Source of the DNA: Euperipatoides rowelli
Taxonomy: Eukaryota > Onychophora > Udeonychophora > Euonychophora > Peripatopsidae
Reading direction: 5' to 3' (one strand)
Length of the DNA: 19,709 bases
NCBI GenBank assembly: GCA_003024985.2
Contig: PXIH01S0001733.1
Positions 8,111-17,190 of the stretch are shown here, in pieces. Each line of letters starts with the position of its first letter. Positions within the stretch are counted from its first letter, which is position 1. The notes beneath the pieces were generated by a model. That model saw nothing but the letters and a program-made list of their open reading frames with translations. It had not been told where the DNA came from and did no database searches. A program made the translations under genes and the position numbers.

Positions 8111-9708
8111 TTCCATAAATTACAATTAAAGTTAGCATTTTTATATAGCCTGTATATTTGTAATCACTATTAATTATGAAGCAGCCAAATTTAAAAACTA
8201 ATTGCTGGTGAATTAAAATATTGATAGAGGATATAATTAAAAATATTTAATAATCAGGTTGAATCAACATAAAGACAACAATCAAATATAAAATTGTATG
8301 TTATTTTGAGAATTGCCTGGAAATAAACCCTATTGACGTATTGTTCAAAAAATTATATCCATCAGTAGATTTACATTATAAAGAAAAATTAAATAGTGAC
8401 AATAAAACTTATGATTTGAAAATAAATGTACAGTAACATGCTGACTGGAATCAATGCTTGTCTGTTAGTGATGGAAAATTCAAGGAATGATTAAGCTTGA
8501 CTTTGATAAGACAAAAACTTCCTTTTCTTCAATCTTTGCCACTTTTTTCCCTCCTGATCGCCTGCTTAAAAAAAAAGACGTGCACAACAGTGACCTCAAA
8601 ACTAAAATTTGTGATTTTAATCAAACTGACAATCACTATTAGGCCTATAGCTATTTCTTTCATGAACATGAGTAATATTTTATAGCAACCAATAAGCAAC
8701 TGAAAATTTCCTTGATTTTTAATGTGGGTTAATTAATTTTAAGTTAAATAATAACTGTTTCCCATTTTCACAGAATCTTATGATTCCTAAACAAAACTTG
8801 GATAGATTGCAAATCTTGCCAAATTGAAATCCAGTTTTTTTTTCATCTTGGCAATCTGTCCCAACTTCCATTTTTTCAACAGTTTTTGACAACTTGGTAC
8901 ATTGTTCAAGTTTACAATGTTGTATTGGATATACATTAGTTGGCTTTAATGTTTCTTGTGTCAAAAAATTCCAGAACCAACCCTGGTCATACCAAATCGA
9001 GTCATGCATATTCATTGCTTGCTAAAATATTCATACATGCCCAGTGCCAACTGGATCAGTAAAGAAACAAAAATAAAACGTTAACAATAACCTAAAAACC
9101 CAATCTGCCAACTAGAAATATGATTTTGCCAACTTTTCAGGTATTTTTCAACTTTTTTTTTTTTTTTGGGGGGGGGGAGAGCTCCTCCCTCCCTTAGTGA
9201 GGCCCTGAATATAACTAAAATCATAAATAGTAATATTTTGTAATTATTAGGTTTTCCTCATTTTTTTTGCCTTTCGTAATTAATTAAATAAGAATGTTAA
9301 TTCTGAATCATATTGTAAATAAGACCTACATCATGAAAAGGGCTAAGGTTTTACATTTGTAACGTCTACATTGTTTCATTTTATTTGGTTAAATAAATAT
9401 ACGCAATAATAAATAAAATAAATAAATACCATGCTAACTACATCCTTAAAAAGCAAGATCTAGATTTGGTCATATAAAACAATCTTTCTTACCTTCCCAT
9501 TTCTACTTTACAGATGATTTACACCTGTTATATTATGATTACCGTACCATTACCCAGAAATTATTTATAGAAATAATGGTACCATAACTTAAAACCACTT
9601 GAAACTGATTTTAGAAACATGACAAAACAAATTGGATTTTATCATGAATGTTACAACTTTAGATATGAAAATCCACACATATCATCTAACCAAAGACTAA
9701 CATTTAAT

Positions 9709-9710
<2 letters not shown>
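8111..9710. other. Intronic DNA, no recognised gene
   Basis: AT-rich, mostly featureless sequence. The longest open frame is 98 codons on the minus strand (8719-9015). It has no domain I recognise, no splice context and no better composition than its surroundings, though it could be a fragment of an unrecognised transposon protein. A T15 run followed by G9 (about 9155-9178) and CCCTTAGTGAGGCCCTG (9192-9208) look like transposon-end debris. Confidence 0.45.
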
Positions 9711-9766
<56 letters not shown>

Positions 9767-9859
9767 CAGTATGTATGTGTGTGTGTGTGTGTGTATATGT
9801 ATGTATGTATGTATGTGTGTGCGTGTGTGTGTGTTTGTGTGTGCATGCGTGCGTGTGTG

Positions 9860-9889
<30 letters not shown>
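9711..9889. repeat. Compound microsatellite (TA)n (TATG)n (TG)n
   Basis: About 13 TA units are followed by TATG units, a TG run, more TATG, a TG run with GCGTG and GCATGC interruptions, and a final TATG block of about 7 units. Apart from a few breaks (ACAGT near 9766, GTTTG near 9834) purines and pyrimidines alternate, so it could adopt Z-DNA or slip readily. Open frames across it on both strands are artefacts of the repeat. Confidence 0.95.
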
Positions 9890-9891
<2 letters not shown>

Positions 9892-10340
9892 GTTTCAACA
9901 CTTAATCCACAAATTAAAAATAGCTTTTTTATTCTTACTGTTGGAACTGCTTTTGCACTGACAAATGATTGATAGGCTAAATTTTATAAAGTTATTTTAA
10001 TTTAGAGTTTTACTTTTTTTAAATTGTTTTCTTTTAGTAAATTCTTGTTAATTAATGCTAATTAAATTGTCACTACTAGTTTCTCCCATTTCTAAAGTAT
10101 AGCCTATTGTAGCTCACCTAGTCCACAATGAATTTAGATTTGTAAAAATTGTGTGTACCTCCATCATTTCTTATAAAGTTGATTTAATGAAATTTTAATT
10201 TATTTAATTGATCTAACTTCCATTATAAAGTTTAACATTTTAATTTCAATGATTAAAATTTGTTCCTGTTAGCCTATTTATTGTTGTTTGTGTTATCCCA
10301 TAATACATCATAATCTGACATCATTTCCAGTAAAAAGGCC
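9890..10340. other. Intronic DNA, no gene seen
   Basis: AT-rich unique-looking sequence with no reading frame, repeat or hairpin that I could recognise. Confidence 0.5.
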
Positions 10341-10360
10341 TTAAACCTATAAGAAACAGG

Positions 10361-10430
10361 AACTGGAAGTCAACTATCTTGAATTTTTTATAAAACAGGA
10401 AGTGACCTTTGACCCGGAACCGGAAGTGAG
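10361..10430. other. Cluster of GGAAGT words and a DR1-like site (repeat-derived or regulatory)
   Basis: GGAAGT occurs three times (about 10365, 10398 and 10422). Two copies have good ETS context, CAGGAAGTG at 10396-10404 and ACCGGAAGTG at 10419-10428. Between them TGACCT-T-TGACCC (10403-10415) is a nuclear-receptor direct repeat with one-base spacing. The cluster lies just outside the 3' end of the LINE that follows, and the recurrence of GGAAGT suggests it could be part of a repeat rather than an enhancer. Confidence 0.4.
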
Positions 10431-11806
10431 GCAAAACCCGTCAATTACATCTACTTAAGATACACTGCTTACAAGCTTCTTTTTTCCTCCAAAGTCATTC
10501 CTTTCATCAGAATGTTAGCCCAATCCCTTTATCCCTGTTATATTCCTATATCCTCCTCCACCCTCATCTCCCACTCAAACAACAATCCCTTTACCCACCG
10601 AATTCAATTCCCTCCCACTCATATCTTAACCAATTTCTTAATAACCTTTCCTTATCATCTGTCCTCTCCCAATTCAATCCTCCCTCTCTAAACTATTTCT
10701 TTCTCCTAACAGTCCAATATAATTTGCTTCATATCTTCATCCCCCCACCTCCCATGTAATCTGCATCCTATATTTCCTTCAATCCCAAAATGCTTCATTC
10801 TTTCTCTAATCTTAATACTACCTGATCTGGCTTGGAACAACAATTCACTCCCACTATCATTCCCATATAAATCATCATCTTCACTAATAACTTTCTTTTA
10901 TATACCGGTAATTTCAAAGTTCTTTTCCTACTAATTCCACCCACCCATCTACTTCCGCCTTCTTAACTAACCCATCTATCTGTTTATTCCACTTCTCGTA
11001 CTCCATTTTTCCTAAAAATTTAGCTATTCCCCCTCCCATACCCTCAAATACCCACTTAACCTACTTAACAATTTTCTCCAATTGAATCACCCTCCTTTGC
11101 CATCTCAATTTTCTTCCCTCATCATAGCATCTCTAAACACCCATTTACAAAGCCTATTATTATCCATCAACTGCATCTTCTAAACTTTTTTAATTTATAT
11201 CTTCCAAAAGGCTCCATACCATTTCCCTTGTATCACCTCAACAGCCGTAAAAAGTTGTTCTCCTAAAGCCAATCTTCCTATTTCATTCTGTGTTCTCTCC
11301 ATCTCAATTTCCCCAATAGAGCTATCACATCACCCAACATTACTCCCGGGACTGCTATAGATTTCCATAACATTCTTATCAACTCATATTTACTACTGAT
11401 AACTCATAAAAGCCATCTTCCTTATCATCCCTTTATTCCACCTGAATTTCATCCATAGCCTACTTTCACACTCTTCCAAATAATTACCTCCTCATTTAGC
11501 ACAATTCCCAAACATTCATACCTATTCATCTCGATCTCATCCCCATTTATCCACCATTTACCTTCCTCCCTTCCATTCACCCACATTACCGTTGATTTCT
11601 CCTTGCTGAAGTCCACCCCACTCACAAATATTAATTCCTGTAAATTTTCTTATTACATTCAATTTCATTTGATAACACTCCCTCCCACTGCATTATACAT
11701 TCATTTATTTCCTGTAAATATCAAAATCCTCAACCATCTTTTATCCTATCTCCTCTCCAATATACCTCATAAAAACTCCCTATTTACAGTAGGTTGTATG
11801 CCTTTT

Positions 11807-12076
11807 TTATATCCTAAAGGCACATAACCATACTCTTACTCTCTCTCTCTCTATCCTTCTTTCCATTAATTGTATGATAACAAATAAACAGCTCCCTAAA
11901 TTTCTATCATTTCTAAAACCCTGCTGCAACTCCCCAACTATACCTTCCCTCTCCATCCACTCTATCAACCACTCCTTCATAATATTCATAAATAATTTAT
12001 ACATTTCACTAGTTACCGCAACTGGCCTATAACTATCTATATTCTTCTTATCTTTCACATTACTGTTATATATCAT
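11807..12076 (-). pseudogene. RT finger-domain frame of the minus-strand LINE
   Basis: This is the longest surviving frame of the element, 89 codons. Near its start are KDKKNIDSYRPVAVTSEMYK, the classic RT entry motif (xxYRPIxLTSxxYK), then LIEWMEREGIVGELQQGFRN, equal to the QxGFRxxR block, and LFVIIQ. Just past its end the catalytic palm motif DIKKAYN continues in another frame, which pinpoints a frameshift near 11820. Ending before any catalytic residue, the frame cannot encode an active enzyme. Confidence 0.8.
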
Positions 12077-12687
12077 TCTTACCCTAGTTAATTTCTAACT
12101 CTGAAGTATCTCCTCTCCATTCATTATTACTTCATAACTCTTCAAGCCTCCCTCCCCTCCTCCCCCAATATTTTGATAATTTCAATTGCCATCTCATCCA
12201 ACCTCACACCTTAGCCTCTCTCATTTTATTTAACAGCCTATTAAAAATTATTTCTCTCCCTTCCTTTTTGTTTTTCCATATCTGCTTATCCCTCTTTTTA
12301 CACCCTATTCCATTCTTCAACATTCCTACATACTCATCTAAAATAACCCTCCTTTCTCCTCCCCTAAACCACCTCCTTCATTCCAATTCCTTTCATTCTT
12401 ACCCTAGTTATATTTACAACTCTCAAGTATCTCCTCTCCATTTGTTATTACTTCATAACTCTTCTTTAAGCTTCCCTCCTCCCCCAATATTTTGATAATT
12501 TCAATTGCCACCTCATCCAACCTCACACCTTAGCCTCACATTTTATTTAACAGCCTATTAAAAATTCTCTCTCCCCCCATTTTTGTTTTTCCACAACTGT
12601 TATCCCCCATTTACACCCTATTCCATTCTTCAACATTCCTACATACTCATCTAACACAACCCTCCTTACTCCTCCCCTAAACCACTT
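12073..12687. repeat. Tandem duplication of ~300 bp inside the LINE
   Basis: Copy A (about 12073-12374) and copy B (about 12393-12687) align throughout with small indels; the offset drifts from 320 to 313 bases. Shared words include TCATTCTTACCCTAGTTA (12073 and 12393), CCCCCAATATTTTGATAATT and CCATTCTTCAACATTCC. The duplicated part lies between the endonuclease and the RT fingers of the element. The two copies have diverged by several percent to the eye, so the duplication is not recent and is unlikely to be an assembly artefact. Confidence 0.85.
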
Positions 12688-13294
12688 ATCCTTCGCTTCC
12701 TTTTAAATATTACCAAAACTTCTTACCACTATCCTTTTCCCCTTCCTTATCTCTTTTGTCATTCTCTATCCTCTCTTAACACCAATCTCTCTCTTTGCTT
12801 CCTTTTTACATTTTAAATATTCGGTCCACATTCCTAATACTATTTCTCCCTTTTCCTCATTTTTAATTCATTTTTAATAATTCCTGTTGGCTTCCTTCCT
12901 CTTTATCATCATTTTTATGTCTTTGTCCATATTTATCCATTTTCACCTTCCCCTATGTTTTTATTTTAACTTACTCTTTACCACCTCATTCAGACAAGCC
13001 AGAATTTATTTTTCCACCCTTCCTATCCTTCTCTCTAGCTCTTCTTTGTATTCCACAAAATCTACTCCTCTGCCTAATATCCCATCCTCCAATATAATTC
13101 GCCCTTTCAATCTAATTACTCACTTCCCTTACCACCCTTTATTCTCAACCTTATAGTTATTAGGTTATGATCTGATTTATATCCCTTCTCATCCTCATCC
13201 CATATTTCTATACCCTCCACCTCCCAATCAGTACATAATCTATAACCTACTGCATACCCCTATTCCAAGTATATTCTCCAACATTTATATTTCT

Positions 13295-13344
13295 ATGAAA
13301 GGTTGTCGAGGGAGTTTTATTAAACTCCCTCAACAACCTTTCAT
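13295..13344. repeat. Palindrome inside the LINE endonuclease region
   Basis: Arms of 23 bp (13295-13317 and 13322-13344) match with a single mismatch around a 4-base loop TATT. The right arm belongs to the endonuclease coding sequence just after GDFNGHI. The left arm is its inverted copy and replaces coding sequence expected there. Confidence 0.85.
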
Positions 13345-13740
13345 GTCTTAAAAATCCTCGATATGCCCATTAAAGTCCCCTACAATCAATACCCTAAAAC
13401 CCTTTTTTTAAACCTATTTATATCTTCTAACATACATCTATATATCCTTTTATTCTATTCCACATTTTCCATTCCGTTCACCGCCATATAAACGACCCCG
13501 TCGCTATCTATATCCACCACAGCACAATCCTGCTACTTAAACCTCCCTCTCCCTCAAAACTTATCTTCTCTCTTTCCCAGAAACCCACCCATCCCCCTTT
13601 TCTTTCTCCCTCTATTACTTCCTATCCGCTTACCATCCTCATATGGCTTCTCCTCATCCCTCAAGTTTGTTTCTTCTACCCCATCATATCAATATTTTCA
13701 TCTTTACTCAAGTCCCATATATCTCACTTTTCTTCTATAG

Positions 13741-14048
13741 CTTTGCATATTAAAAAAAAAAAATACTTACTATCCCAATGTTTATGCAGGACCACCTCTA
13801 TCAGGTTTATTGATTATTTATATCTGCATGACTAAGCTGTTGCCAGCAATATACAACAATGCCCACTTTTTTTTCTTTATTTTTTAATCAGTACATGGAC
13901 CTAAAAAAAAACTAAAGTTTTTATACCCACAAAGTGACACAAATAGTACAGTCTTGTCATTAACATTTTATGTGATAATTGTCAACAAAACACACAAAAA
14001 CAAAAATCATAAGTAGTCCCCTAAATAAGCTAGTTCAACTAAAAGTCT
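13741..14048. other. Gap between LINE and gypsy relics, no gene seen
   Basis: It begins with an A13 run (about 13751-13763) next to the 5' end of the LINE relic. The rest is AT-rich. It should contain the 3' flank or LTR of the gypsy relic, but I see no LTR end (TG...CA with a partner) or polypurine tract. Confidence 0.45.
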
Positions 14049-16705
14049 TTAAATCTTGCAGGTGGAGAATTGTCTGCCTACTCTTGTTTGTTGCAGCCCC
14101 CTCATAAGTGATGGAATAGGCTGCAATGATGTCAGATTTATCAACTGGTTGTTGCAATAATCTCCAGGTGTGTCACCTGTGGATTGAGCAACGATGTGGA
14201 ATCTATGAATTCTGTATTTTTTGCTTTTTACTCCTATTATGTATGACATTTCTTCATAGTCTTGATGACCATCACAAAATAGTCTTGCGTCACATGCAGA
14301 ACTACTAATGGGTAGAAAAATATGTACCTTAATTCCCACTTTTCCCAACAATTTGAAACCATTCTATATGACAAAATACATAAAATCACTGATTTGTACA
14401 CAAAGTCTCTGGAGCCATTTATTCTCAACCAAACAGTTTTGTTTGGACTTAATAAGCACTGGCAATCAGGCAATATTGTGCAAAAAGGCCCACAAAAAAA
14501 TGTAGCCTACTGCCTTAGTTAGAGATTTTAGTGTTTGGATGTGGCTTTCCACTAAGCCATTAGATTGAGGATTTAAAGAAGCCGAGAAATTATGTACAAG
14601 TATCCCAATCATGGAGAAATGCTTTGTATTCTTTATAGTCGCTCACCAATTCTTATGAGAGTTCAAACTACTTTGGCCTTATTTGATCTAATGGGCTGGA
14701 TCCTACCAATTTACTAAAATAATCAGTAAGAAATAGGTAAGTTATTTCATTTAGGTGAAATAAATCAAGCGCTAATCTCTGCCAAGGGCATGTAGGGATT
14801 GGTCTTCTTCATGACAATTATTATTCTGGAATCTTTGGCATGTGACACACGACTTGATCAGCTATTAAATGTCAGTTGTCCATAGTGGGCCAATTTAATG
14901 ATTGGTGTGCTTTTGTTTTTGTGGCTATTACACCCCCTATGAGCAATATCAACTTATCCAAAATGTCTGGTTGGCATAACCAGTCTTTATCCTTTACAAA
15001 GCCATTAGCAATATGAAGTTCATCTCTGCATTTGTGAAAAGCATTAATGCCTGGATCTTTAACATGCTTTATAACAGGCCAGCCATTTTTTATATAATTA
15101 GTCACCTGTCTCGGCCTGTATTTTGTTATAACTTTAGTGATGTTGCCAATACTAATGAGCAAATTGTTATACCTTCACTGGTTTAGTGAAGTGCTGTGGA
15201 TCTGGAGCTTTTGATAGTGCATCAGCTACATTTAGGAATTTGCCAGGAATATAGTGAAGAGTGACATCATATCTTTGTAGTCTTAGTAGTAGATGCTGAA
15301 AGCAAGGCATTATTTTTTCAAGAGGTTTGTTAATTAAGCCTAAAAGAGGTTTATAATCAGTTTGTACAATAACTGGAGATACAAAAATGTAGTATTGGAA
15401 ATGAACAACTGCCAATAATTCTTTTTCAATTTGTGTCCATACCTGATGTGTTGATGTCAAGGATGCAGATGTGTAGGCTAAGCTATGGGACACAAGTCTT
15501 ATAACAATACACTACCAACTCCATAAAAGCTTGCATCTGTAGAAATTGTACAGTATCTTGGGATCAAAAAATATGAGAACTGAAACATCAGAAATTTTTT
15601 AATTTTTTTGAAATTTAAGATCGATATTTTTGTCTCAAACCCATGGTGTAGATTGTTTCAATAAGGTTCTTTGCTGGTTAGTATGTTTTAGAAACATAGC
15701 ATAAATTTAGAAAAAAAAGTCATATACAAAAAAACAAACTTGTTATTGTATTAGCTTCAATGTCACTGACTTTTTCAGGATCAGGTGATATGCCCTTATC
15801 TGAGAGAGTATGACCAATATATGATATTTTGTTATGTTCTAACTTAATTTCTCTTTATTTGATTTGAGGCCAGAAGATCTGGCTATATTTAATAAATTAT
15901 GTACTAACACAATGTTCATCAACATTTTTGTTGCTACAAGAATACCATCAAAATATGGAAAAAAATCTTCCCTAACCTTTGAAAACATCGTCCATTGCTC
16001 TCTGAAATAATTCAGGAACATATTTAAGCCAAATGTCATTCTGAGAAATCTTCCCCAGGGAGTACCGTAGCAAAAGTGCATAAGTAGGAGCTTGGCTCAT
16101 CCAGCTGAATCTGCCAAAACGCATCACTGGCATCAAATAATGAAAATATTTTGCAACCTTCTAACCTGGAAAATAACTCCTCTTGGGTTGGTAACATATA
16201 TTGTTCCATCATTATTGCAGTATTTAACTGTTGAGGATCCAAACAGAAGCACACTTTATTGTTTTTCTTTACTATAGTTAGTGGGAGGACTCATTCGGTA
16301 GGTTTGGTTACCTTTTCAGTGATTTTCCACTTCTATTCGAGCCAGTTCTTTTTTTATTCTATCCTGTAGAGCCTGTGGTATATTGTGTAGACCAGATATG
16401 CTAGTGTTGCATTAGGTTTCAGAGTAAGGTGAAAAGTTCCTAATATTTTATCAATACCTATAAAAATGTCTGGATAGAAATCAATAATTGATTGTATGCT
16501 ATTAACGTTGTAACCAATAATTGTACTATACATACAATGAATTAGGAAATATACCTTTGACTTTTTAAATGGCCGATTGAAAGGAAATTTATATTGAATT
16601 ACCGGAGGGAACATTTGAGGAAGATTTAACATTAAAAAGGTTAAATAAAATGTTGTATGGATTTCAAACACAGCCTTGAATGTTGGACTCTTGAATTTAA
16701 TACTT
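14049..16705 (-). pseudogene. Ty3/gypsy-type retrotransposon pol relic
   Basis: On the minus strand, pol parts appear in canonical order. Pre-RT is GTFHLTLKPNAT (about 16400-16440). RT carries CFCLDPQQLN (about 16225-16252), FDASDAFWQI (16108-16137), a GRFLRMTFGL-like segment (about 16020-16055) and YFDGILVA (15932-15955), where the second catalytic aspartate of YxDD is glycine. The connection is YIGHTLSDKGISPDPEKV (about 15750-15810). RNase H has TDAS (about 15535), IEKELLAVVHF, TDYKPL and GKFLNVADALS (15167-15450). Integrase has CVTC (14838-14849) with the paired histidines lost, LALDLFH (14755-14775) and NPQSNGLVES (14544-14573, the catalytic glutamate). The end is SYII...KKYRIHRFHI (14180-14246). 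Stops and shifts interrupt it throughout. The wording recalls Mag-like gypsy elements. Gag, a clear protease and LTRs were not found. Confidence 0.88.
14255..14500 (+). pseudogene. Inverted segment of the gypsy integrase C-terminal region
   Basis: Within the minus-strand gypsy relic, this stretch carries integrase C-terminal motifs on the plus strand. SHAELLMGRKI (14290-14322) is the (S/P)AELLMGRKLRT motif, followed by TLIPTFPNNLKP. After a frameshift come a YDK...LEPFILNQTV segment (about 14365-14440, the usual LPPLxxGDxV region) and IVQKGPQKN (about 14474-14500). Immediately left the minus strand resumes with SYII (14235-14246), and immediately right it carries the catalytic-glutamate region down to 14502. 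The three blocks fit one integrase only if this middle block has been flipped. Breakpoints are about 14247-14280 and 14498-14502. Confidence 0.75.
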
Positions 16706-16710
16706 TTGTG

Positions 16711-17190
16711 TTATTAACTTATATTCTAGATCTAAATATGGTGAGTGTTTATATTATGATAGCAATTTGAACAACTACATAGTTTTAGATGTGGATATTT
16801 TATTGTTGGAGAGAGAAAATTTAGAGAAGTTGAATAGTAAATTTGAAATGACTGATGTGAAAATGTTAAACATTTTATTGGTTATAAAATGAATGTGATA
16901 GACAAAATATTAATAATTCACTCATCAAAATACATTGAATAATTAATTAAAAGATATGGTAAAAAAAAAAAAAAAAAATCTATTAGAACACCAATGGAAA
17001 GGAGACTCATTTTGAAGAGAGGTGATATGACTAAAGAGATTGAGAATGAATACCAAAAATTACTTGATACATTTATTTATCTGAAAGTTTGTTTTTCTAT
17101 TAATTATTTGATTCACTTTCAAGTATATCCAACAAAGTAAAACTGAAAATATCTAAAACTTGTTTTATGATTTTAAAGACTAGCCTACAT
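16711..17190 (+). pseudogene. Ty1/copia-type reverse transcriptase relic
   Basis: Plus-strand frames, broken by stops, match the C-terminal half of copia RT. ECLYYDSNLNNYIVL is near 16745-16790. Then comes VDILLL, where LYVDDILL is expected with both catalytic aspartates; here the motif is shortened and only one remains. KFEMTDV is at about 16839-16859, SKYIE at about 16925-16940, and SIRTPMERRLILKRGD (about 16979-17027) equals the TPME motif. YQKLLDTFIYLKVCFSINYL (about 17051-17110) equals the conserved YxxLxGxLxYLxxxTRPDI region, and a WKYLKxxLRYLK-like trace follows near 17147. An A18 tract (16960-16977) interrupts the frame. No gag, integrase or LTR is visible. It abuts the gypsy relic, which runs the other way. 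Confidence 0.8.

Larger units (their letters stand above)
10480..13740 (-). mobile_element. LINE (non-LTR retrotransposon) relic with endonuclease and reverse transcriptase
   Basis: Read on the minus strand the parts run in LINE order. ETNLRDEEKP (about 13670) is the endonuclease start. GDFNGHI (13360-13380), EYTWNRGMQ, VIDYVL (about 13230-13250) and SDHNLI (about 13160) are APE-endonuclease motifs. SYRPVAVTSEMYKLF and GELQQGF are RT fingers in the open frame 11807-12076. DIKKAYN (11793-11813) is the first palm aspartate, FSKEKSTVMWVNG (11572-11610) the thumb, and the C-terminal NDSGSELLFQARSGS lies at about 10830-10870. The motif wording resembles arthropod (tick-type) LINEs of the broad I/Jockey/CR1 assemblage; I cannot name the clade. 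GVPQG and FADD are absent because the palm-to-thumb gap is only about 180 bp. Many stops and shifts make it dead. The plus strand of the whole block is strikingly poor in G. Confidence 0.85.

Noticed and set aside
8719-9015. 98-codon minus-strand frame as a gene
   Set aside because: No known domain, no splice context, and it lies in unremarkable intron. Kept only as a remark in the regional entry.
9619-9972. Open frames through the TA/TATG/TG repeat on both strands
   Set aside because: Repeats whose unit lacks stops stay open by nature. The products (YVCMYVCM, THIHTYIH types) are low complexity.
12268-13156. Plus-strand frames of 75-89 codons in the C-rich block
   Set aside because: They are shadows caused by the low G content. 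The meaningful reading is the LINE on the minus strand.
14308-14522. Plus-strand frames as shadows of the minus-strand gypsy integrase
   Set aside because: They are not shadows: AELLMGRK and IVQKGPQKN are integrase C-terminal motifs on the plus strand, so I reinterpreted them as an inverted block.
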